From Ianthella basta (taxonomy: Eukaryota > Porifera > Demospongiae > Verongiida > Ianthellidae), in contig OZ025884.1 in the NCBI GenBank assembly GCA_964019415.1, forward strand, positions 5,749,233 through 5,813,232: a stretch of DNA of 64,000 nt. The letters run 5' to 3'. The stretch's first letter is position 1; every line of letters starts with the position of its first letter. Below are positions 1-10,230 of the stretch, piece after piece. The notes beneath the pieces were generated by a model. The model made no database searches. It was given only the letters and a program-made list of their open reading frames with translations, and was not told the origin of the DNA. The position numbers were made by a program, and so were the translations under genes.

Positions 1-1250
1 TGTGGTAGAGAGTCATGTTACAGAGCCGATATGAACTTGAACTTGATGAGCTTTTGTGAAGCAGGTAGGGGCAGTAGTTAGATGTTTTGACCACAAAAGT
101 CTTTATCAGCTACAGAACCTTGTTCTGTAACTGACATAGGTACAATAACGCACAGTGCATTCTGCAATAACAACCAGTTTCATGAATGTCAACATGTACG
201 GAGTGAACGTCCTCATGAGATAATGTTGACTGCAGAAGGGAATGTCTGACATGCTCAAAGATGCACATGACTACGAATGCAGTCAGCACCAAAACAGGCT
301 TACAGAATACCTTTTGCACGTTGCACGGAGGTGAAGTAGAAACATGCAATGCATGTACAGGCCTAGGGGTGACTTGTTTCTGTTCTGCCTCTCTGTATAC
401 TGTACATTCAGAGTAGGCAGGTTATGAGCCTGTTATGCAAATTGTGTCATATATACAGTATGAATAGTGCTACTGTGTGATGCTACACTGATGGGTACGA
501 TGTGCAGGGCAGCTAGCTCCATCTTTCTCGTTTGCACTCAGGTACTCATTACGGCCGGGTGTCCATTTCAGTCCATTTGCTATATGTTATGGTGTTCTCC
601 AACAACTGCTGGAGATGTTTCTCATAGGTAAGTGTTGAACTTGTGATTTTCAGTTCTTGTGTACAGTTACATCATTCTGAAACAACAATTATACCTCCCC
701 CACTTCCTCATTGTCATAAGTGTCCAAATAAGTGCATAGCATAGCCCTTTGTATGGCCTCTCCTACACTCTCTTTGCCTGCAATATGATGGGGTGTGCTA
801 CTCGAGATGTACAGCTCTTTCTTGTATTGTACCCATAAAATGCTTTTACAGTAATTATCCTTCCTGCCAAGCTGGTGACTCTGTACTGAACTGATGAAGA
901 GCAGGAGAAGGTAAGGAAATGTAACATAATACCTGCAGGCCATTATATCTTGAGTGAGAACAACATTACTCTTATGTTGTATTGGTGATTTGTACCACAG
1001 ACTGCTATTTGTGGTAATAGCTCTTGAGGTAGAATCCCATTGCAGTTCAGGCAATTTTCAATGTGCAGTACTCACTCAGTCACACCCTCTCACCCATGGC
1101 TTAGATGCAAATAGCAGCTGCAAGCAGTTACGTAATTATTCATGCACACATGCAGTCAACCTAGTATATACGTAGTAGTCATGACTGTCATGTGAGCACA
1201 TCTTAACTGACATGTACATGCATTAGTACTACTTACAGCATGCACTACTA
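1..1250. repeat. Left arm of large inverted repeat
   Basis: Read on the minus strand, this stretch matches 4866-6373 from end to end. For example, the first 60 bases pair with about 6300-6373, and 1195-1245 pairs with about 4870-4930. The arms enclose about 3.6 kb that includes the dead array copy at 1292-2851. They carry the D-type upstream module, a signal-peptide exon and unrelated flank. Small differences and one extra insert in the right arm show that the duplication is not recent. Confidence 0.85.
689..1054 (-). pseudogene. Orphan signal-peptide exon of the seven-pass family, inverted
   Basis: On the minus strand an ATG at 943 opens a hydrophobic leader (MACRYYVTFPYLLLLFISSV) almost identical to the leader of the copy at 14276. 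After the leader the sequence leaves the family. The reading frame runs on into flanking DNA to 689 with no ectodomain. It sits in the left arm of the inverted repeat, and its plus-strand partner is at 5171-5242. I read it as a truncated promoter-plus-leader remnant rather than a gene. Confidence 0.75.
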
Positions 1251-1291
1251 ATGCCTAATTGTTGCGTAAATGCCTAGTGCCTAATTGCATA

Positions 1292-2851
1292 CTTCACCAA
1301 CTTCACTGGCACTTTTCCAGAAGAGTGTGATGGACACACTTACCCATGGACGACATTCCTCAACTTCAACACAGCACAATCCAATGTTATCTGTGGTCCA
1401 CTCTACCAGCCAACAATGTGGTCAACATTCAAGTGATGACTGAGTTTGGTCTGTCTGTGCCTGCTCAGAGCTACTATGCACTCTTCAACACTGCTTCTTG
1501 GTGGCTGAAGGTGACCACAACCACTGCCTGTGTTGCACTACCATATGACAAAGTTCATCATCAATGTAAAGGAAGTTTGCGCTATGGCTCCATAGATAAA
1601 GCCACAGCAGAGGTGAGGCCAAAGGCACGAGGGCACTGGACACCACTATAAAATATCAATTACTGCAATCAAATCACATGCATGTATACTTGGCAATACT
1701 CCTAAATAATTCCGTTGTACGTGATGCTATCCAGTCTCTTCCTTCAATCGTAGCTCATGAGAGTGGTGTCTCCTGAGAGGTACCAGAAGGAGCTCATGGA
1801 TGTAACCAATCCAGGTGTGCTTGTAGTCTTTATGGGCTTTGACCAGCAGTGCTACAGTATGAGGGTTGTTATGACTGCAACTGCTGGAAAACAAGATGGT
1901 ATGTATCATGCAACTGTGTTCACACTTGGCATGTTAACTCCTCCCATTCTCCTCTCCATCTCATGGAGAAAGCAGCTGTCTGTGTTGCAGCAAGTAAAGG
2001 ACACCAAAGGTGGACTAGCTGTGATGTGGGCATGCATTGCCTGGATGTCTCTTGCCAACCTGTACATGGTTGTGAAAGTTGTACGTAGCATTAACTTCAC
2101 ATTTTGCTGTTAGTAAGAAGGTGCAAATGGAGAATGACACTTATACACTGGTATGGTAATGTCATACGTACATCACAATCTTATCCCTCAATCATAGCTG
2201 CAGTGATTTAGAGTGGAAATGCACTACCTGGGCTGCCAGACACCAGTGTACTCAAGAAGGCCATTGTGAGGAGAGTGGTGAAATGTCATATGTGTAATCT
2301 CAATCTTTTGGTGGCTCTCATACTAGGCAAGTCCCAATTTGCTGTCCTGATTGTTGGAACAAACCCCTTCCTGCATGGCCCTGCACTCAGAAAGGGTTGG
2401 TTCTCTAATACCAGCTTCACAATAGGGTTGAAAACCTTGCCGACATTTCAACCAGATGCTCTGGTCTTCTTCAGGGCGAAGATGGCTGGTGGCTGGCTAA
2501 TGGCGAAGGTGGCCCTGCACTGCTGGCCATTGCCTTGCAGCCTCCCTCCCCATCCTCCTCACTGCCACACTGTTCACCATTGGACAGGTGTTCTTGGAGG
2601 GCCCAGAGTTCAGGCTGACTTGGAGAGAGGCAGTGCGGCAGGCAGGTTGGCTACTGCTGGTTGGCACTGGCTGTGTGAGGGTGGCACTCTTCCTGGGCTG
2701 CATCTGCTTCCTGCTTCTCCTCAGCAAGGGCGGCAACAAGGTGCAGAGTGTCTCTGGAGTAGCCTCCTTCCTCATGAGATATGTGGTCCTCACTTCACTG
2801 CCACTGCTAATGAACTCACTCTTCAGATTCATCAGGACAATAAGGATGTAA
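1292..2851 (+). pseudogene. Dead copy A of the seven-pass ectodomain gene
   Basis: Exon 1 homology runs from about 1292 to a donor at 1612/1613 but lacks the leader and roughly the first 60 residues. One base is missing near 1370-1385 relative to sister copies, which shifts the frame. Exon 2 homology starts at about 1754 after an AG. It is readable to about 2090, then has further indels near 2090-2160 and a TAG at about 2208. A 123 bp repeat with an 11 bp target duplication (2388-2510) breaks the fourth to fifth hydrophobic segments. The last three membrane segments (2520-2851) remain open in one frame. Closest to copy C (10231) by the shared 3' tail and downstream flank. A non-functional relic. 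Confidence 0.9.
2388..2510. mobile_element. Foldback repeat inserted in copy A
   Basis: Related to the element at 3396-3558: it shares the CAGAAAGGGTTGGTTCTCTA start and the central part, then ends differently. It is flanked by the 11 bp direct repeat GGCCCTGCACT (2377-2387 and 2511-2521), a clear target-site duplication. The insert interrupts what was coding sequence for the NPFLYGSALLA segment of the seven-pass family. Confidence 0.8.
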
Positions 2852-3395
2852 CACGACTTTATCAAGAACACCTGCTTTAAATCACCATAACACTTGTTAC
2901 TGTCTTAACTCTTTTTATATACCCACGCAGGGTAGTTAGTTGCTTGCCCTTTAGTAATTAAATTGTATTACCGTTAGTGTGTCAATTATTGCCTGATGTA
3001 TTCATGGGTGTCCATGATTATAGTTGAAGATGTTCTTTCTTGGACACAATGAACTGCATATCTGCACATCATCCCACACTGCAGTGCAGACAGGACATTT
3101 TAGTTGAGTCCACATAAAGCTAGGGCTACACATATGATTGTCTATATTAATTTAGGACATGCATGGTGATAAGGGAGTAAAGGTGTTGTATAATATAGTT
3201 TCAGAATGAAGTGATTGTGCAGAAGATCACATCAAAAATTATGCACAACAACAGTTAGCTAAATACTTGATAGTTGGGTTGTGGATACATACTGTACAAT
3301 AAATAATAATTTTAGTAAAGAATTGTACAATGGCTAGGAAGGATGTATATAGAAGATAGACATGCAGTGCTGCCCACACACATGGTGCTCAAACT
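2852..3395. other. 3' flank of copy A, no gene
   Basis: This is non-coding flank matching the region after copy C (11854-12360) with small indels. It starts with the shared GGGTAGTTAGTTGCTTGCCC module. No open frame with family support was found. It marks copies A and C as products of one duplication. Confidence 0.6.
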
Positions 3396-3558
3396 GAAGT
3401 GAGGGCTTCTCAGCTGGCTCAGGCATCAGAAAGGGTTGGTTCTCTAATACCAGCTTCACAACAGGGTTGAAAACCTTGCCGACGTTTCGACCAGATGCTC
3501 TGGTCTTCTTCAGGGCGAAGAAGACCAGAGCATCTGGTATTAGAGAACCAACCCTTTC
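3396..3558. mobile_element. Short foldback element with hammerhead-like core
   Basis: 163 bp bounded by a 13 bp direct repeat TGGTGCTCAAACT (3383-3395 and 3559-3571). The uninterrupted site survives in the duplicated flank of copy C near 12335. The 3' part is palindromic: CAGAAAGGGTTGGTTCTCTA is repeated inverted at the end. The minus strand of 3481-3513 has the order CTGAAGA, a 6 bp stem-loop, then GAAAC and GTC. Relatives lie at 2388-2510, 55496-55690 and 62135-62262. Confidence 0.75.
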
Positions 3559-3571
3559 TGGTGCTCAAACT

Positions 3572-4865
3572 AACGTACAAGTATCAGTGCTTAGCAATAT
3601 TGCATACTATAAGCAGGCCATTGATCTTTATGCAGCATGAGCCATTGAGTGATATGTTTAAGTACTCCACTTTGTGCAACTCAATGATGAGGTATATAGT
3701 TTCTATACAAATGCAGAAAGGTGCTTTCAGCATTTTTTCTAGTCAACTGCTATAGTGCAAACATTTCCACCCAAAATGTATTTATAGAGAGGCTAGAGCA
3801 TGTGGTGCATATGTGCCTCCATATGTATGGTGTTGTATACATTGCTATGTGTTAATGTATGCATATAACTGTATGTAATTACATGTGCTGCCTGCAGAGC
3901 CCAGTCATACAGTATCTTTGAGCTAGTCCTGTGTATCCAGACCACCATTTTCCTCCTTTAGGTATATGAAGTCTACGAAATGGTGGTCTGGTTACGCGAG
4001 ACAATGTTAGAGCAGTTGAGAGTCAATGCAAGGTGAAAGTATCATTCTGTGAAGATTGTACACTAATTAATGTTAGTATTTACTAGAGATGACAACACGT
4101 TTGTATCCATGATGCTGTAGAGGCTCATAGTTGTACTGATGAGCCATTGGTATCAATTCATTGAGCAAATGAAGCACAACTGTTAAATGCATACAATAAA
4201 ATTAATGGAAGGAATTTCAACCTGAAGGGTCTTTGTCAATTATTGACTGCTTACAGGCACTTTCCTCAAGAAAGTGATACCAGTATACCAGTTTGTATGA
4301 TAATACTATTATATCAATACCTAGCCAACATGGCATCTCTAGAACTGAGGGCAATGTGTAATGTAGAAATGCAGTTGGTAGTACACAGAGACTAAAAAAA
4401 GATTTTTGCTAACCTGTTCACTTTGCTATTCCAGAACTACATAGCTACGCATGTACCTTTCTAGGGTGGTCTGTCTTTCTGCATGGGGAAATGGGATTCC
4501 AAAATAGGAGCTGCAACACTTGTCTATTCGCAGAGGGTATTTACAAAGTCAGAGAAAAACAGTTACTCATAACTATACTTGTACTCAATCTGTGTCATAA
4601 TTTCTAATGAATCTTCAGCATATCTTGAAGGCTTGGAGTTTCTTCTTTATGTACATTCTCACCATTTTCCACAGGGTCACAGCTGAGATTCCATGCATGG
4701 CTCAGATTTATCAACCTGTAGAAAATTACATACCTTTGTGCATACGACAAGAAATGCACCTTCTTAAACCTCCCATATATCTTACGTTTCTGACTATTAC
4801 ATAACATTTGTGGCATGGGCATGCAAGTTGCAGCTGTAGGTAATGATCAGCTTCCCTAGCTCATT
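3572..4865. other. Flank and upstream duplicates between array units, no gene
   Basis: Non-coding. It is collinear with 12340-13940 after copy C and partly with 16730-17200. A 14 bp inverted pair (CCAGACCACCATTT at 3937-3950 and its complement at 3978-3991) encloses a small hairpin that also exists at 12722-12780. Open frames here (for example 4607-4804) lack any repeatable coding signature, because the duplicates do not preserve them. Confidence 0.55.
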
Positions 4866-5170
4866 GGGGCAGTGTGCATGCTGTCAGTAGCACTGCTAAT
4901 GTACAAATGTACATGTCAGTTAAGATGTGCTCACATGACAGTCATGAGTGCTACGTACTAGGTTGACTGCATGTGTGCATGAATAATTAACGGCTTGCAG
5001 CTGCTATCTCTATTTAAGCCATGGGTGAGGGGGTGTGACTGAGTGAGTATTGCCTGAACTGCAATGGGATTGCACTTTAAGAGCTATTACCATGAATAGC
5101 AGTGGACCAGGTACAGAATACCAATACAACATATTAAGAGTGATGTTGTTCTCACTCAAGACACAGTATA

Positions 5171-5242
5171 ATGGCCTGGAGGTATAATGTTACAGTTCCC
5201 TACTTTCTCTTGCTCTTTATTAGTTCAGTACAGAGTCACTAG
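5171..5242 (+). pseudogene. Orphan leader exon, stops after signal peptide
   Basis: An ATG at 5171 opens a leader almost identical to that of copy D (14276), after the same upstream module. A TAG at 5240-5242 follows directly after the VQSH cleavage region, where intact copies continue into the cysteine motif. No ectodomain follows. It could at most encode a 23-residue peptide, and most likely does nothing. Confidence 0.75.
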
Positions 5243-5291
5243 CATGGCAGGAAGGATAGTTACTGTGAAAGCCTTTTATGGGTATAATACT

Positions 5292-5445
5292 AGGGCGGAT
5301 CAGGAAACTTTTATGACTGGTTTCCAACACATAAAGGTATAGCTATAAGGAAGCATAGACATTATAAGACTGATACATGCAAATACTAGTCAGAGGTGAT
5401 CTGACCAGTTTCTGGAAACCTTGGAAACACCCCTGGATCCGCCCT
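5292..5445. mobile_element. 154 bp MITE with GGGCGGATC ends
   Basis: The ends are inverted (AGGGCGGATC on the left, GATCCGCCCT on the right). The inverted paralogue near 825-850 lacks the insert and serves as an empty site. The flanks contain an AT-rich duplicated TAATA-like target. No coding capacity. Confidence 0.7.
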
Positions 5446-6469
5446 TGTAATATTAAAAAGAGCTGTACATCTCAAGCAACATGCCACATCACATTGCAGG
5501 CAAAGAGAGTGTAGGTGTGGCCATACAAAGGGCTATGCCATGCATTTGTTTGGACACATATGGCAATGAAGGAGTGGGGGAGGTATATTTGTTGTTTCAG
5601 AATGATGCGACTGTACAAAGGACTGAAAATATTAAGTTCAACACTTTCTACGAGAAACACCTTCAACATTTGTTGGAGAACACCATAACATATAGCAAAT
5701 GGATTGAAATGGACACCTGGCCATAATATGGTTACGTATACCTGAGTGCATACGAGATAGATGGAGCTAGCTGCCCTGCACACTGTACCCATTAGTGGAG
5801 CATCACACAGTAGCACTAGTCATATATGACACAATTTGTGTAGCATCCTCAAAACCTGCTTTCTCTGAATGTACATGTACAGTATACAGAGAGGCAGAAC
5901 AGAAACAAGTCACCCGCAGGCCTGTACCACCATAGGCAAGTCACCCCTATACATGCATTGCATGTTTCTACTTCACCTCTGTACAACGTGCAAAAGGTAT
6001 TTTGTAAGTCTGTTCTCTTGTTGTCTGCATTCGTAGTCATGTGCATGTCTGAGCATGTCAGACAATCCCTTCTGCATTCAACATTATCTCAGGAAGACGT
6101 TCACTCTGCACAGTGCTTGCATTTGCATTACACATAATGCCTGTCTTGGTTGGCTAAGCCTATAGGCAGTTCAAATGTTGACATTCAGGAAACCGGTTGT
6201 TATTGCAGAATGCACTGGGCACTATTGTACATATGTCAGTTACAGAACAAAGTTTGTAACCGATAAAGACCCTTGTAGTCGAAACGTCTTAATTACTACT
6301 GCCCCTACCTGCTGCACGAAAGCTCGTCAAGTTCAAGTTCATATCCGCTCTGTAACATGACTCTCCACCACATTATTGTCACACATTGAATTTCCTGTAG
6401 CTGGCACTAGCTACACGGTGGGCACTGTGAACAGACTATGAAAGTGACAACATCTTCAGTGTAGCAAGT

Positions 6470-6579
6470 TCAAAGAACAAGATGAAGAATAAAAGCTAAC
6501 ACAGCGACTGCTCATAAGTAGTTGTATGGAACATATGTATATAGAGAGCCGGTAGTCAGGATTATCCCATGGAGTCAGA
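6470..6579 (+). promoter_or_regulatory. Proximal promoter of copy B
   Basis: The 200 bp before this ATG is about 85-90 per cent alike with the 200 bp before copy C. It includes a TATA-like AATAAAAGC at 6488 followed by CTAACACAG, and a shared GTGACAACAT box about 40 bp upstream. Conservation between duplicates inside generally diverged flank suggests a core promoter. The transcription start is not determined. Confidence 0.45.
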
Positions 6580-8232
6580 ATGCTGATGTACAACATTGAA
6601 AGAGTGTGCCTATTCCTACTCATGGTCAGTTCAGTACATAGTCACTGTGAGAGAGGAGGGACTTGTGATGATCCAGACACGTTGCTGAGAGACATAGCTG
6701 CTGACCCCAAGAGCTACCAACAGCTGCTGCAAGCCTTCTACCCTATCAACAAGGCACAGCCTGCCTACATGGTGGTTGCCTACTTTATCAACTTCACTGG
6801 CACCTTTCTAGAGGAGTGTGACGGACACACCTACCCATGGACCACATTCCCCAATTTCAACACAACACACATTCAGTGGTATCTGTGGTCCACTCTACCA
6901 GCCAACAATGTGGTCAACATTCAAGTCATGACTGAGTTTGGTCTGTCTGTCCCTGCTCAGAGCTACTATGCACTCTTCAACAGTGCTCCTTGGTGGCTGA
7001 AGGTGACCACAACCACTGCCTGTGTTGCCTTCCCGTACAGTGTTAACGGCATAAGCTTGGACACAGTCACAGCAGAGGTGGGAGCTGGGGCATTGAGATA
7101 CTTGTTATGTGCTGTTTTGCATGAAGGGACAGACAGGGGCATACAGGGCCAAATTAAGGGATGCCAAAAGTGGGCTTTGCAACTAGTTACATTATAAAAA
7201 CACAGCTATACTCACTTCTATACATGCCACTGCTTGCCTTATCCACTGTCTCTCCCTGCCGCTTCTCTCCAAAATCAGCTGATGAGTGTCGTAGCTCCCA
7301 ACAGGTACCATGAACAGCTCATGGACACACACTATCCAGGTGTGATTGAGATTCTTCTGGGTATGGACCAGCAGTGCTACAGTGTTAGGATGGTTAGGAG
7401 TCCAGAAAAGTACACACAAGAAAAAGTGTTCTACTTCACAGTGGCCATACTGGTGGCATTCATGTCTCCTTGTCTCCACTATATTACATGTAGAAAGCAG
7501 CTGTCTGTGTTGCAGCAAGTAAAGGACACCAAAGGTGGACCAGCTGTGATGTGGGCATGCATTGCCTGGATGCCTCTTGCCAACTTGTACATGGCAATGA
7601 AATTCATAATATCAACTTCACACTTTGCTGTCACTGAGAATGTGCAAAAAGAGACTTACATTTCCATAAGCATAACTGTGACATACACCATACTCTATTC
7701 AAGCATAGCAGCAGTGATTCAGAGTGGAAAGGCTCTACCTGTGCTGCCAAATTGCAGTGTACTCAAGAGGATCATTGTGAGGAGAGTGGTGAAATTCCAC
7801 ATATGGTATAATTTTGACATTTTGATAGCCTTCATACTATCAAAGTCCCCATTTGCTGTCCTCCTTGTGGGAACAAACCCCTTCCTGTATGGCTCAGCAC
7901 TGCTGGCCATTGTCCTTGCAGCCTCCCTCCCCATCCTCCTCACTGCCACACTGTTCACCATTGGACAGGTGTTCTTGGAGGATCCAGACTTCAGACTGTC
8001 ATGGAGAGAGGCAGTGCGGCAGGCAGGTTGGCTACTGCTGGTTGGCACTGGCTGTGTGGGGGTGGCACTCTTCCTGGGCTGCATCTGCTTCCTGCTTCTC
8101 CTCAGCAAGGACGGCAACAAGGTGCAGAGTGTCTCTGGAGTAGCCTCCTTCCTCATGAGACATGTGGTCCTCACTTCACTGCCACTGCTAATGAACTCAC
8201 TCATAAGATTCATCAGGAACATAAGGATTTAA
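6580..8232 (+). CDS. Seven-pass membrane protein with signal peptide, copy B
   Basis: Two exons: 6580-7077 and 7279-8232, joined in phase 0 across a 201 bp GT-AG intron (483 residues). Exon 1 has a hydrophobic leader (residues 1-23, ending VHS) and a CERGGTC motif. Conserved ectodomain pieces include SYQQLLQAFYPINKAQP, a likely N-glycan site NFTG, CDGHTYPW and PWWLKVTT. Exon 2 adds about 45 ectodomain residues with a CYS motif, then seven hydrophobic segments. The loops after segments 1 (RKQLSVLQQVKDTK), 3 (KRIIVRRVVK) and 5 (RLSWREAVRQ) are basic and those after 2, 4 and 6 are not. That fits an outside N-terminus and a seven-pass fold. I recognise no named family; a receptor-like role is inference only. 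Fully open and probably functional. Confidence 0.85.
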
Positions 8233-10039
8233 CCACAATGCACATTCACCAATTGGCTTCAGCAGTATATTATGAGCATCCCCTCATGCATGCAAAACAT
8301 ATGCTTTAATAACTCAGTTATTCAATGGTATGGTTATACATGTAAACTGACATACGCAGACACGTAGGTTTAAGTGCACTTGATCTTAATTTTGTACAAT
8401 GCATGGAACCTGTCTAATACAGCCACCTGTGGAATAGTTCTACTTGACCTCTACAGAGAGGTAGACTACAGGGGTGACTGCAACGTCTTAGTATACTATT
8501 TGGGACCAAGGAGACTGGCCACTTCAGAGGTGGCTGCCTACACAATGACCATCTTAGACGGGTTCCACTGGATGAATCATATTTCCTGGAAGGTACATGC
8601 AATTAACGTGTATGCAGAAATTTGCTGAATATTCCAGATTCTGGTTGCATGTAACAGACAGGTACATTGCACTGTTTATCAAGCATGATCCTACTTAACA
8701 GCTGGCAATGTATAGCGATATGGCAGTAGATCAAAGCTTTAACGGCCCAGTAACCAAAATTGAAATCCCAAATGGCCTTGATGAGAAATAGATTGCCAGA
8801 CTGGGGATACTATTGACTGTGCAACACATGGTTACATTGCACTTTCCCACACAGTGTTTCTATATGTTAATACATTGCACATTGGCCTTGAATAGAGTCA
8901 AGATGACAACACTTTCAGTGTGCAATCCCTACAAATAGACCAAGTCTACCATTATACTGTACGAAACACATGAAATATATACTAGACATACGTATACATA
9001 CAGAGGTATACACCTTAGAGCTGCCAGTACACACACAATACACAGTTCAATTGCAAGATGCCAAAGCACGGCATTACAACTCAATATTTTCTCTTACTCC
9101 TGATCAGGAAGTACGTGTGATGATGCAGACACCAGAGAGACATGACTGCTGACCCAAAGAGCTACCAGCAGCCTTCTATCCCACAGCCTGCCTACATGAT
9201 AGTCACATACATTATTATTATTGTGTATTCCGATCTATGTATCATTATACTGTACATTGCTATAAGGAAATCAAACTGATCATAATTCGTGAAGAACTTT
9301 CTGTAAATTGAGTCGACAGCAGAGCACTCAGTTCACAAATGTAATTCCAGCTATAATTATATGAAAACTAAGCCATTTGCATTGTGAAATCCAAAATACT
9401 CTCCTGGCACTGCATGTACTACACTAGTACATGAAACAAATTTTGCACTTCCTAGCAGAGTGGTAGTGACTGTGTGAAGGAGTGTACTGTATAAGAATAA
9501 GTGGTCAAGTGGTCACAATTTGACCACAGGGATTACTTAGATTATGCAGAGCATACAGATTATACAAAATGCCATGGACACCAGTATACGTACAAATATA
9601 CATACAGTAAATCTGCACAATGTTGACAATGTCACTTTTAACTCTTCTATTATCTTTTTCTTGAATATAAATTGCATTACTCATCTCACAATGGTCAATT
9701 TAATGTGTGTATGTGACTGTATGGTTGATTGCATGTGTGCTGTGATAGTTAAAGGCATTTATATAGGTATATAGAGCTGTACGTACATCTCAAACAACAT
9801 GCCACACTTGCTACTACAAAGAGAGTGTAAATACGTAGGTGTGTATATACAGAGGGTAATGTTATGAACAATGAATGTATTGGGATGAAGGAGTGTGTGT
9901 GGGGGGCTATATTGCTGTTTCAGAATGATGTGACTGTACACAAGAACTGAAATGTCAAAAATCAACACATTCCATGGCAAAAGCTGACGTAATATATTGA
10001 CATTTATGAAACTGGTCGTTACTGCAAAACTACACTGCC
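8233..10039. other. Inter-copy spacer with one exon-1 relic
   Basis: No complete gene. At 9105-9212 a degraded exon-1 fragment is recognisable: the stretch for DADT-RD-AADPKSYQQ-AFYP-QPAYM, with deletions and frame breaks. The upstream part includes the tail of the copy B flank, then sequence without detectable homology inside the window. Short open frames are not conserved in the other spacers. Confidence 0.6.
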
Positions 10040-10230
10040 AAAACTGTATACGTAACTGGCACTAGCTACACAGTGGGCACTGTGAACAGAAAATGAAAGT
10101 GACAACATTTTCAGTGTAGCAAGCTCACAGCACAAGATAAAGTATAAAAGCTAACACAGGGACTAAACAATTGTAGTTGTATAGAGCCTCTATAGAGAGG
10201 CAGTAGTAAGGATTACCCCATGAATTCAGA
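10040..10230 (+). promoter_or_regulatory. Proximal promoter of copy C
   Basis: Shares a long collinear block with the copy B promoter. A TATAAAAG box at 10143 lies 88 bases before the ATG and is followed by CTAACACAG as in copy B. The two promoters define the B/C class; copy D has a different upstream module. Confidence 0.5.

Larger units (their letters stand above)
4866..6373. repeat. Right arm of large inverted repeat
   Basis: Inverted partner of 1-1250. It begins inside the D-type upstream module shared with 13940-14275 and 17200-17542. It carries a leader exon at 5171-5242, then a flank that ends just before the copy B promoter. It is longer than the left arm mainly because of an insert at about 5292-5445. 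Confidence 0.85.

Noticed and set aside
7719..8222. Long antisense open frames (137-167 codons) opposite the membrane segments of every array copy
   Set aside because: They mirror a strongly constrained, Leu/Val-rich sense exon that is identical among copies. They carry no independent motif, and each copy has the same shadow.
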